From NCBI RefSeq assembly GCF_033441515.1, contig NZ_JAWQJT010000003.1, positions 2,108,001 to 2,172,000 on the forward strand: 64,000 nucleotides of DNA, written 5' to 3'. The stretch is from Amycolatopsis solani (lineage in GTDB: Bacteria > Actinomycetota > Actinomycetes > Mycobacteriales > Pseudonocardiaceae). The translations under genes and the position numbers were made by a program. The notes under the pieces are model-generated. The model was given only the letters and a program-made list of their open reading frames with translations. It was not told the origin of the DNA and ran no database searches. The first letter of the stretch is position 1; the number at the start of each line of letters is the position of its first letter. Below, one piece after another: positions 41,991 to 49,289 of this stretch.

Positions 41991-42607
41991 CGGCGCTTCT
42001 CACGGGCGAAGTACACGATCGAGGCGAGCAGGAAACCGCCACCGCCGCAGACCGTGAGCACGAGGAAGTTGTGCGGGTAGCCCACGAGGACGCTCGCCGC
42101 CGCCGACACGATCATCCACGCGCCGAGGCCGTACATCAGCTTGTCCTGCCAGACCATGCCGCCCGCCAGGTACATCACGCCGGTGATCAGCAGCCAGGTG
42201 CCCGACCACAGCAGCGACACCTGATCCGCCGAGAGCACCTGGAACTGCGTGATCCGGATGTCCACGACCATCAGCCCGAGCGCGGCGAGCGCCCAGCCGT
42301 AGCCGTACATCGCGCCGACCGTGCGGGACGGCCCGCGGATGCCGCGGCCGGTGCGGATGCTGGCGTACGTCGTGTAGGCCATGGCGCCGAGGAACAGCAC
42401 CGGGACGACGATCGCGCCGGCCACCCAGCCGGGCACCGCCACCCAGGACCGGGTGGTGAGGTAGGTGAAGCCCCAGCCGACGATCCAGGCGAACGCCCAG
42501 GCCGCGAGCATCCGCGCCGGGCCACCGCCGAATTCGCGCTGGTTGCGCCGCGACTGCTGAGCGATGAGGTTCAGCGACTCCTCGGCCGACATCGGCTCGT
42601 CTTCCAC
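41987..42607 (-). CDS. multi-pass membrane protein in the ABC exporter operon
   Basis: 206 residues from GTG 42607, chosen because GGGAGAGGGG lies eight bases upstream. Six probable membrane segments: AAWAFAWIVGWGFTYL, VAGAIVVPVLFLGAMAY, GWALAALGLMVVDI, SLLWSGTWLLITGVMYLAGG, GLGAWMIVSAAASVLVG and FLVLTVCGGGGFLLASIVY. A charged N-terminus (EDEPMSAEESLNLIAQQSRRNQRE) faces the cytoplasm. No known family is recognised. Co-transcribed with the regulator, and 46 bp downstream of the ABC permease stop. Confidence 0.65.
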   Translation of the reverse strand: MEDEPMSAEESLNLIAQQSRRNQREFGGGPARMLAAWAFAWIVGWGFTYLTTRSWVAVPGWVAGAIVVPVLFLGAMAYTTYASIRTGRGIRGPSRTVGAMYGYGWALAALGLMVVDIRITQFQVLSADQVSLLWSGTWLLITGVMYLAGGMVWQDKLMYGLGAWMIVSAAASVLVGYPHNFLVLTVCGGGGFLLASIVYFAREKRR

Positions 42608-42653
42608 CCGGACCGCCCCTCTCCCGTACACCTGCACGGAAGCTAACACGCAG

Positions 42654-43385
42654 CTAGAGCCGCGCCGTGTCCAGCCGGAACCGGCGCATCACGACCAGTG
42701 CCGGCACGATCAGCCAGCCGGCCAGCACGAGCACCGCCACCCACGTCCCGGACGCGTGCGTCAGGGGGTCGAGACCGACCCGGCGCAGCCAGTACGTCGG
42801 CACGAAGTGCGCCACCGTCGCCATCCAGCCGGGCAGGATCTCCAGCGGGATCCACAGCCCGCCGAGCATGCCGAGCGGCATCATGAGCGCGCCGGTGACC
42901 GCGCCGACCGTGTCGCCCTTGCCGAACAGGCCGATGGCCAGGCCGAGGACGGCGAACGGGAGCGTGGCCGCCCACAGGAACACCAGCTGACGGCCCCATT
43001 CGGCCATGGTGAGCGGTTCGCCGCGCAGGAAGCCGACGAGGAAGATCGCGAGCAGCACCGGCAGGGCGACGGCCATCGCCGACGCGACCTTGACGGCGAG
43101 GTAGCCGGGGCCGCGCATCGGCGTCAGGCGGAGCTGGCGCTGCCAGCCGTCCGTGCGCTCCTGCGCCACCCGGGTGCCGGTGAACAAGGCACCGCCGCTG
43201 GCGCCGTACGCGGCCATGCCGATCATCGTCTGCGTGCTCGAATGCAAGCCGTTGTCCAGGACGTAGTCGCCGAAGATGGCACCGAAGAGCAGGTACATGA
43301 CCACCGGCATGCCGATGGTGAAGATCGTGAACTGCGGGCTGCGGGCGATCCGCTTGATCTCGAGGGTCAGGTAGGTGGTGTTCAC
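42654..43385 (-). CDS. ABC-2 type exporter permease
   Basis: 243 residues, six membrane helices of the ABC-2 type (MNTTYLTLEIKRIARSPQFTIFTIGMPVVMYLLFG..., AVALPVLLAIFLVGFL, LPFAVLGLAIGLFG, GALMMPLGMLGGLWIPLEILPGW, and VLVLAGWLIVPALVV). DrrB/NodJ-like proteins of this class export drugs, polysaccharides or lipids. Its start overlaps the ATPase stop (4 bp). The exported compound is unknown. Confidence 0.85.
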   Translation of the reverse strand: MNTTYLTLEIKRIARSPQFTIFTIGMPVVMYLLFGAIFGDYVLDNGLHSSTQTMIGMAAYGASGGALFTGTRVAQERTDGWQRQLRLTPMRGPGYLAVKVASAMAVALPVLLAIFLVGFLRGEPLTMAEWGRQLVFLWAATLPFAVLGLAIGLFGKGDTVGAVTGALMMPLGMLGGLWIPLEILPGWMATVAHFVPTYWLRRVGLDPLTHASGTWVAVLVLAGWLIVPALVVMRRFRLDTARL

Positions 43386-44281
43386 GCGGCGGCCTCCTCG
43401 GCGGTGAGCGCCAGGAAAGCCTCTTCGAGGCCCAGCGCGGCGATTTCGATGTCGGCGGCCAGCGGGTGCGCGGTGAGCAGGGCGCGGACGGCGGCGTCGG
43501 AGTCCGCGCAGGCCAGCTCGGCGCGGCCGGCGCGCAGCTGCACGCTCGTGACGCCGGGCAGCGCGGCCAGGTCGGCTTCGGTCGCGCCGGGCACGACCGC
43601 CTTGAGCACGCGGCCGGACACCGCGGCCCGGACCTCGGCGACCGGGCCGTCGGCGACGACGGCGCCGTGGCGCATCAGCACCACGCGGTCGGCGTAGTCC
43701 TCGGCCTCGGCGAGGTAGTGCGTCGCGAACAGGACGGTCCGGCCGGTGGCGGCGAACTCGCGGATGGCCGCCCAGAACGCCCGCCTGCCGTCGACGTCCA
43801 TCGCGGCGGTCGGCTCGTCGAGTACGAGCAGCTGCGGGTCGCCGGCCAGCGCGAGCGCGAACCGGACCCGCTGGCGCTCGCCGCCGGAAAGCTTGCCGCA
43901 GCGGCGTTTGACGAGGTCCGTCAGGCCGGCGCGGGCGAGCACCTCGGCCGCGGGCAGCGGCTTCGCGTGCGTCGAAACGACGAGGTCGACGATCTCGCCG
44001 ACCGTGACGTCCGGCAGCAGCGCACCGTTCTGCATCATCGCGCCGACGAGCCCCCGGTCGACGGCCTGGCGCGGGCTGCCACCCGCGACGGTCACCTCCC
44101 CCGCGTCCGGCTTGGTCAACCCGAGCAGCATGTCGACGGTGGTCGACTTGCCCGCGCCGTTCGGCCCGAGCAGCGCGACGACCTCGCCGCGCGCGACCTC
44201 GACGGACACGCCGCCGACCGCCGTGACCCGGCCGAACCGCTTGGTCAGGCCGTGGAGTGCGAACGCCGGTCCCCCAGTCAT
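43382..44281 (-). CDS. ABC exporter ATP-binding protein
   Basis: 299 residues; ATG 44281 has AAGGGGGA upstream. Walker A LLGPNGAGKST (about 40), Q-loop AMMQNGALLPD, signature KLSGGERQRVRFALALA, Walker B LLVLDEPTAAMD, and switch His in LFATHYLAEAE. The C-terminal DUF4162-like tail is present. With the overlapping permease gene it forms a DrrAB-type exporter for drugs or lipids. It is the first gene of a five-gene set (ATPase, permease, membrane protein, winged-helix regulator, dinB) and follows the palindrome at 44325. Confidence 0.9.
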   Translation of the reverse strand: MTGGPAFALHGLTKRFGRVTAVGGVSVEVARGEVVALLGPNGAGKSTTVDMLLGLTKPDAGEVTVAGGSPRQAVDRGLVGAMMQNGALLPDVTVGEIVDLVVSTHAKPLPAAEVLARAGLTDLVKRRCGKLSGGERQRVRFALALAGDPQLLVLDEPTAAMDVDGRRAFWAAIREFAATGRTVLFATHYLAEAEDYADRVVLMRHGAVVADGPVAEVRAAVSGRVLKAVVPGATEADLAALPGVTSVQLRAGRAELACADSDAAVRALLTAHPLAADIEIAALGLEEAFLALTAEEAAA

Positions 44282-44324
44282 GGCGTCCCCCTTTCGTGGA
44301 CTTTGCGTTTCAAACTCGACCTGC

Positions 44325-44341
44325 ACTTTGTAACACAAAGT
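44325..44341 (-). promoter_or_regulatory. palindromic operator before the ABC exporter operon
   Basis: ACTTTGT at 44325-44331, AAC, then ACAAAGT at 44335-44341. A larger pair GTGGACTTTG (44296-44305) and CAAAGTCCAC (44336-44345) encloses it, so two dimers could bind. It is 44 bp from the ATPase start. The linked winged-helix regulator (41679) is the natural candidate to bind. Confidence 0.6.
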
Positions 44342-44377
44342 CCACGCACCTTCAAAGCCCCCGGCGTCGGAAAGCAC

Positions 44378-44420
44378 GAAAAACGGGGTGCCGGGCACTG
44401 GGCCCGACACCCCGTTCTTC
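44378..44420 (-). terminator. intrinsic terminator of the aminopeptidase gene
   Basis: On the minus strand a stem GAACGGGGTGTCGGGCCC pairs with GTGCCCGGCACCCCGTTTTT (about 44401-44420 with 44378-44396) with one or two mismatches, and ends in TTTTT. It starts 15 bp after the aminopeptidase stop, separating that gene from the ABC operon. Confidence 0.8.
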
Positions 44421-44434
44421 AGGGTTTCCGCAGG

Positions 44435-46006
44435 TCAGCCGGCGAACCGCCCGGCAACCAGGCCCTGCGTCGCGGCGACGTCAGCCTTCGCGGCGGTCGG
44501 CGCCGGTGGCGTCGGCAGCGGCAGCGGGGCGCACTCGACGTCGGCCGTGCGACCCGGCTTGCGGGCCGGGAGCGCGCCCGTCGCCAGGTAGTCGGCGATC
44601 TTGTTGTCGACGCAGGCGTTGCCGCGCGGGGTGATCGCGTGGCTGGTGCCGCCCGGCTCGGAGATCAGCGACGCACCCGGGAAGCGGCTGCGGACCTCGA
44701 GGCTGCCCTCGAACGGCGTCGCCGCGTCGAGCGTCTCGTCGATCATCAGGACGCTCGGCACGCCCTTGCCGTCGATCTTGGTCGGCTTCCCGGCCTTCGC
44801 GGGCCAGTACAGGCAAGGCGCGTTGAACCAGGCGTTCTGCCAGGTGAAGTACGGCGCCTTGGTGAAGGTCTTCCAGTTGTCGCGCTTCCACTGGTTCCAG
44901 CTCTGCGGCCACTGGACGTCGGTGCACTGCACGGCGAGGTAGACCGCGTAGCCGTTGTCGTCGCCGCGGCCGCCGAAGGCCTCGAACAGCGTCTTCCAGT
45001 TCTGCCAGTCACCGTTGTTGACGAACCGGGACAGCGCGTCGCCCAGCAGCGTCCACCGCAGCTGGTAGTAGCTGGCCTGCTGGATGACGTCGAGGATCTC
45101 GTCCGGGCCGATCACGCCGCCCGCCGGGTTGAACTGCGCCTTGAGCAGCTGCTCGTTGACCACGCGCTGCACCGCGGACTGCGTCTTGCCGAGGTGGTAG
45201 GCGTCGTCGTGCTGGGCGAGCCAGCCGAACCAGATGAGGATGTTCTGGTCGAAGGCGATGTCCTGGTTGAGGTTGTCGCCGTACCAGACGCCGCGCGGGT
45301 CGACCGTCGAGTCGAGCACCATCCGGCGCACGTTCTGCGGGTACAGCGTGCCGTACACCTGGCCGAGGTAGGTGCCGTAGGAGTAGCCGTAGAAGTTGAG
45401 CTGCCGCTGGCCGAGCGCCTTGCGGATCGAGTCCATGTCCTGGACCGTGTCCGTCGTCTTCATGTTCTCCAGCAGGGCCTTGGAGTTGTTCTTCGCGCAG
45501 GCCTCGGCATACCCCTTGGAGCGGTTCAGCCAGGTCTTCTCCAGCTGCGGGGTGAACGGCACGTACTGGGGACGGTTGTAGTCCATGTAGTTCGGGTCGC
45601 AGCTCAGCGCGGGCTTGCTGGAACCGACACCGCGCGGGTCGAAGCCGACCCAGTCGTAGGCGTCCCCGGCGTGATTGGGCACGCGCGGCCCGCGGGTGGC
45701 CAGCAGCAGGCCGGACCCGCCGGGCCCACCGGGGTTGGTGAGCATGACGCCCTGGTACTGCGCGTCGGGCACCTTGTGCTTGACGCGGCTGACGGCGAGC
45801 TGCACCTGCTCCCCGGCCGGCTTGCGGTAGTCGAGCGGCACCCCCAGGAACCCGCACTCGGCCCCGGCGGCGACGAGCGTCGGATCGGTGCACGCACCCC
45901 AGGCGATCGACGCCTCCTTCGCGGGCGCGGCGCTCGCGGCCGGCGCGGCCACGAGCGTGGACGCCACCGCGGCGGCGGCCACCGCGGCGAAAACGGCACG
46001 TCTCAC
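44435..46006 (-). CDS. secreted tripeptidyl aminopeptidase-like alpha/beta hydrolase (S33)
   Basis: 523 residues with a Sec signal ending at AASAAP. Alpha/beta hydrolase features: GVMLTNPGGPGGSGLLLAT (oxyanion region), the nucleophile elbow FYGYSYGTYLGQVYG, and the C-terminal TAP domain (FEGSLEVRSRFPGASLISEPGGTSHAITPRGNACVDNKIADYLATG) carrying the catalytic His in GTSHA. Close to the SlpD/SlpE/Tap mycelium-associated proteases, which remove N-terminal tripeptides from secreted proteins. The active Asp should be in the IDETLDAATPFEG segment. It has its own terminator. Confidence 0.85.
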   Translation of the reverse strand: MRRAVFAAVAAAAVASTLVAAPAASAAPAKEASIAWGACTDPTLVAAGAECGFLGVPLDYRKPAGEQVQLAVSRVKHKVPDAQYQGVMLTNPGGPGGSGLLLATRGPRVPNHAGDAYDWVGFDPRGVGSSKPALSCDPNYMDYNRPQYVPFTPQLEKTWLNRSKGYAEACAKNNSKALLENMKTTDTVQDMDSIRKALGQRQLNFYGYSYGTYLGQVYGTLYPQNVRRMVLDSTVDPRGVWYGDNLNQDIAFDQNILIWFGWLAQHDDAYHLGKTQSAVQRVVNEQLLKAQFNPAGGVIGPDEILDVIQQASYYQLRWTLLGDALSRFVNNGDWQNWKTLFEAFGGRGDDNGYAVYLAVQCTDVQWPQSWNQWKRDNWKTFTKAPYFTWQNAWFNAPCLYWPAKAGKPTKIDGKGVPSVLMIDETLDAATPFEGSLEVRSRFPGASLISEPGGTSHAITPRGNACVDNKIADYLATGALPARKPGRTADVECAPLPLPTPPAPTAAKADVAATQGLVAGRFAG

Positions 46007-46150
46007 TGTTTTCTCCCTTTCCCCTGCGACTTCGGGCGGGTGAACCCTAGTCCCGGACGCGCTTTCCGGGCAGGTACGAAGGGGCAGGGCCCTACTAAAG
46101 GCGGAAATCGGATGGCACGGCGCATTCGGGCTCCGCTACGGTCGATGATC

Positions 46151-47323
46151 ATGTCGCGCACGCACATCGTCATGGTCGGCTGCACCGCGCCGAGTCACGT
46201 CTACCCGTCGCTGGGCCTGATCGGCGAGCTGGTGCGCCGTGGGCACCGGGTGTCCTACGTCGTCGGTGAGCCGCTCGCGTCGCTGGTCGAGCCGACCGGC
46301 GCCGCGGTCGTGGCTCACCCGACGATCTTCCCGCTCGGGGAAGCGGCGGTGTGGCCGGACGACCCGGCCGAGGCGATGCGCGTCTTCCTCGACGAAGCGA
46401 TCGCGGTCCACCCGCGGCTGACCGCGGCGTTCGACGACGACCGGCCCGATCTCCTGCTGTACGACATCGGCGGGCTGGGCGCGCCGCTGCTCGGCGAGCG
46501 GTACGGCGTTCCCGCCGTGCAGCTGTCGCCGACGCTGGTGGCGTGGGACGGGTACGACGAGGACATGGCCGAGGTGATGGCGCCGATCAAGGCGTCACCG
46601 TCCGGAGTGGACTACGCGGCCACGTATTCCGCTTGGCTGCGGGAGAACGGGATCACCGCGGACCCGTGGGAGTGGATCGGCCACCCGGCCCACGTGCTGT
46701 CGCTCATCCCGCGCGCCATGCAACCGCACGCCGGCCGGGTCGGTCCGCACGTCCGGTTCGTCGGGCCGTGCCTGGACCCCGCCCGGCTGGCCGACCGGTC
46801 GTGGACGCCGCCGTCGTCGGGCCGCCGCGTGCTGCTGGTGTCGTTCGGGACGGCGTACAACGACCAGCTCGACGTCTACCGCGCCTGCGTTTCGGCGTTC
46901 GCCGAAGACTGGCACGTGGTGATTTCCCTGGGCAAGCACGTGTCCCCGGCCGACCTCGGTCCGCTGCCGGACTCGGTGGAGGTGCACGAAAGCGTGCCGC
47001 AGCTGGCGGTCCTCGAAGCGGCGACGGCGTTCGTGACCCACGCGGGCATGGGCGGGGCGACGGAAGCGCTGTGGTTCGGCGTGCCCTCGGTGGCGATCCC
47101 GCAGGCCGCGGACCAGTTCGGCAACGCGGCCCAGCTCGAAGCGCTGGGGGTCGGACGGCACCTGCCCGCCGGCTCGGTGACGGCGGAGTCCCTGCGGGCG
47201 GCGGTCGAGGAGGTGTCGTCGTCGGCCTCGGTGGCGGCGCGGCTGGCGGAGCTGAAGGCGGAGATCCGCGGGCACGGCGGCCTCGCGGCGGCCGCGGACG
47301 CGGTGGAGTCCTTTTCGGAGTGA
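46151..47323 (+). CDS. macrolide-type (MGT family) glycosyltransferase
   Basis: 390 residues, GT-B fold of family GT1. The N-terminal acceptor half (HIVMVGCTAPSHVYPSLGLIGELVRRGHRVSYVVGEP) and the C-terminal donor half with the nucleotide-sugar motif THAGMGGATEALWFGVPSVAIPQAADQFGNA are both clear. MGT members glycosylate and inactivate macrolides or decorate other natural products using UDP-glucose. The start is uncertain: ATG 46145 or 46151, neither with a good ribosome site. No biosynthetic cluster adjoins, so self-resistance or detoxification is more likely than biosynthesis. Divergent from the aminopeptidase gene. Confidence 0.85.
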   Translation: MSRTHIVMVGCTAPSHVYPSLGLIGELVRRGHRVSYVVGEPLASLVEPTGAAVVAHPTIFPLGEAAVWPDDPAEAMRVFLDEAIAVHPRLTAAFDDDRPDLLLYDIGGLGAPLLGERYGVPAVQLSPTLVAWDGYDEDMAEVMAPIKASPSGVDYAATYSAWLRENGITADPWEWIGHPAHVLSLIPRAMQPHAGRVGPHVRFVGPCLDPARLADRSWTPPSSGRRVLLVSFGTAYNDQLDVYRACVSAFAEDWHVVISLGKHVSPADLGPLPDSVEVHESVPQLAVLEAATAFVTHAGMGGATEALWFGVPSVAIPQAADQFGNAAQLEALGVGRHLPAGSVTAESLRAAVEEVSSSASVAARLAELKAEIRGHGGLAAAADAVESFSE

Positions 47324-47524
47324 TCGAACCCGGGTTCGATCGACGGAAAATATCGAGCAGAACCCGTGGACGGCCACGATTTCCCACCGTGGCCGAGCAA
47401 CCGGAAATGCGCCGTGGCGCGCAACCCCTTCTGCCAAGCGGCGGGTTGTTCCCCCAAAATCATCTCGGTACGGTCATGCCGAGGCCGGCCACATTGCGGC
47501 CGGAAAACAATCGAGGGGGAAAAG

Positions 47525-48526
47525 ATGATGTTCAAACGAAGATCGCTGCTTGCCGTCATTTCCGGCGTGACGCTCGCGGCGTCGGTGCTGAGCGCCGTGC
47601 CGGCCACCGCCGCGACCGCGGCGGAAACCGATTCGCTGGTCGGCTCCGCCGCGCTCGTGCGGGACGGGAAAACCGGTGCTCAGCGGCAAGCCTCCGGCGA
47701 GGAGGCGCAGCGGATCGTCGACGACTACTGGACGCCGTCGCGGCTCGCGTCGGCCATTCCCGTCGTCGCACCCGCCGGCACCACGGACAAGGAACTGCCT
47801 GCCGTGACGGCGAAAGCCGTGACCGCCAGCGATCCGGCGGCGCCCGCGGCCGGCGACAAGACGACCCAGGACGCCTGGTTCTCCTACACCAACGGCAAGA
47901 TCTACTTCCTCGACCCGCGGGACAACAAGAACTACATGTGTTCCGGCAGCGCCTTGAACAGCGGTTCGAAGCGGCTCGTCGTGACCGCGGGCCACTGCTC
48001 GATCGTCGGCGGCGGCAACGGCCAGGTCATGCTGAACTGGGTCTTCATCCCGGGCTACGACCACGGCTCCCAGCCGCGGGGGCGGTTCTCCGCCTACTGG
48101 TTCCACTACTCCACGGGCTGGTCGGTGCGCAACGACTGGCAGCGGGACTTCGCGTTCGTCGTGACGAACACCAACAGTTCCGGCCAGCGGGTGGTCGACG
48201 CGGCGGGCGGCCACGGCTTCCGGGTCAACGGGAGCTACAGCCGTTTCGTGCACATCGCGGGTTACCCGGGCGACCGGGACAGCGGCGAGGTGCAGTGGTA
48301 CTGCTGGGGAACGACCGACCGGTGGCCGAGCGCCAACGCCTATCGGCTCGGCTGCAATTTCGGCGGCGGTTCCAGCGGTGGGCCGTGGCTCGAGGATTAC
48401 CAATCCAACGGTCTCGGTTACGTGATCAGCGCCATGCAGGGTAATCTGAACGGGAACAATTCCGGGCCGTATTACGACAACCACGTTCTGGACGTCTTCA
48501 ACGCGGCGAAGGACCACACCCCGTAG
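47525..48526 (+). CDS. secreted chymotrypsin/V8-like serine protease with propeptide
   Basis: 333 residues; GAGGGGGAAAAG precedes ATG 47525 (an ATG three bases later is equally possible). The Sec signal ends at PATAA. A propeptide of about 75-100 residues carries D67-YWTPSRLASAIP, then the protease domain: TAGHC with H157, RDFAFVV with D208, and GGGSSGGPWL with S284, the complete triad. The cysteines C in MCSGSALN and in AGHC, and in YCWGTT and LGCNF, fit two disulfides. Extracellular, probably with Glu- or aromatic-type specificity; specificity cannot be read. The next gene, 10 bp away, repeats the propeptide motif. Confidence 0.8.
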   Translation: MMFKRRSLLAVISGVTLAASVLSAVPATAATAAETDSLVGSAALVRDGKTGAQRQASGEEAQRIVDDYWTPSRLASAIPVVAPAGTTDKELPAVTAKAVTASDPAAPAAGDKTTQDAWFSYTNGKIYFLDPRDNKNYMCSGSALNSGSKRLVVTAGHCSIVGGGNGQVMLNWVFIPGYDHGSQPRGRFSAYWFHYSTGWSVRNDWQRDFAFVVTNTNSSGQRVVDAAGGHGFRVNGSYSRFVHIAGYPGDRDSGEVQWYCWGTTDRWPSANAYRLGCNFGGGSSGGPWLEDYQSNGLGYVISAMQGNLNGNNSGPYYDNHVLDVFNAAKDHTP

Positions 48527-48536
48527 GGAGGCACCC

Positions 48537-48779
48537 GTGAGCACCAGGCGCACGGTAGTGGTGGTGGCGCTGGTCGCGGCGGCCGTCGCGCTGGGTGCCT
48601 CCGCCGTCGCCGGGTGGCTGGGCGCAGCGGGTGCGGCCGACCCCACCGGGCCGGCCGCACCCGCCGGTCCGGAGGTCGCCGGCGGACCGGCGGTCCAGAC
48701 CGACCCGGACTACTGGACCGAGGAACGCATGCGCGGCGCAAAACCGGCCCCCATGCCAACCCCACCCGAGGGCCCGTAG
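48537..48779 (+). CDS. small membrane-anchored protein with protease-propeptide-like motif
   Basis: 80 residues from GTG 48537, with GGGAGG upstream, 10 bp after the protease stop. Residues about 8-28 are hydrophobic (VVVVALVAAAVALGASAVAGWLG), a signal anchor. A Pro/Gly/Ala linker follows and then D58-YWTEERMRGAKPAP, very like D67-YWTPSRLASAIP of the protease propeptide. The end is PMPTPPEGP. No known family is named. The shared motif, spacing and likely co-transcription suggest a partner or inhibitor of the protease. Confidence 0.6.
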   Translation: MSTRRTVVVVALVAAAVALGASAVAGWLGAAGAADPTGPAAPAGPEVAGGPAVQTDPDYWTEERMRGAKPAPMPTPPEGP

Positions 48780-48794
48780 CACTCCTGCCGCGGC

Positions 48795-48844
48795 TGGTCG
48801 TGAGTGTTGAGTCGGGTTCTAACCCGACTCAACACTCACGACCA
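48795..48844. terminator. GTGAGTGTT hairpin between convergent genes
   Basis: Perfect 24-bp arms (48795-48818 and 48821-48844) and the two-base loop CT; arm begins TGGTCGTGAGTGTTGAGTCG. It sits between the small-protein stop (48779) and the EACC1-like stop (48858). Third member of the family at 35882 and 40317. Confidence 0.85.
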
Positions 48845-48857
48845 CCGGACCACCGCG

Positions 48858-49244
48858 CTAGGCGTGCCGCCGGACGAAGGCGTCGATCAGCTCCTGGCGC
48901 TCCGCCGACGTCGCCCGCTCCAGCTCGACGGTGTCCCCGTCGAGCGTCACCTTGATCCGGTGCTTGCCCGCCTGGCGGCCCAGCCACTCGCGCAGCGTCT
49001 CCACCAGGCCGGGGAACACGCCGCCGGCCGCGCTGAACGCCACCACCAGCGAGCCGATCGTCACCGGGTCCGCGGCCTTCGCGCCCGCGGGGAGCTCGCC
49101 CGGCGCGGCCAGCAGGTCGACGTCCAGCTCGCCCAGCTCGGCGCGCAGCCGGCGGGCGAGCCGGTCGAGTTCCTCCTCGTCGGCGCCGCCCTCCGCTTCG
49201 AGCCGCACCAGCGCGCGGGTGTCCGGTTCGGTCATGCGCGCCAT
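48858..49244 (-). CDS. effector-associated constant component (EACC1)-like protein
   Basis: 128 residues; ATG 49244 has GCGAGG upstream. The pattern is that of EACC1: an early acidic/hydrophobic helix (EELDRLARRLRAELGELDVDLLA), a small-residue loop (GAKAADPVTIGSLVVAFSAAGG), then FPGLVETLREWLGRQAGKHRIKVTLDGDTVELERA. In known systems this protein is a constant partner of variable effectors (caspase-, trypsin- or TIR-like) in actinobacterial conflict loci. Here no intracellular effector is adjacent: the neighbours are a secreted protease and an amino-acid importer operon. So it is an orphan, or its partner is unrecognised. The family call is by pattern. Confidence 0.55.
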   Translation of the reverse strand: MARMTEPDTRALVRLEAEGGADEEELDRLARRLRAELGELDVDLLAAPGELPAGAKAADPVTIGSLVVAFSAAGGVFPGLVETLREWLGRQAGKHRIKVTLDGDTVELERATSAERQELIDAFVRRHA

Positions 49245-49289
49245 GGTGCGCCTCGCTAAACCCCGGGAACAAGGTCCGTTCGGGCAGGG

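Noticed and set aside
43466..46144. Open plus-strand frame upstream of the glycosyltransferase, which would make a 1285-residue protein
   Set aside because: It is antisense to the ABC exporter and aminopeptidase genes, which have full motif sets; the true glycosyltransferase starts near 46151.
47322..47341. GATCGAACCCGGGTTCGATC resembles a tRNA T-arm
   Set aside because: It is only a 20-bp palindrome at the glycosyltransferase stop codon; no cloverleaf can be built around it. It may be a terminator, but no T-tract follows.
48858..49244. EACC1-like gene and the nearby secreted protease as one conflict system
   Set aside because: The protease has an export signal and propeptide, lies on the opposite strand and is separated by a terminator hairpin, so it is not the usual intracellular effector.
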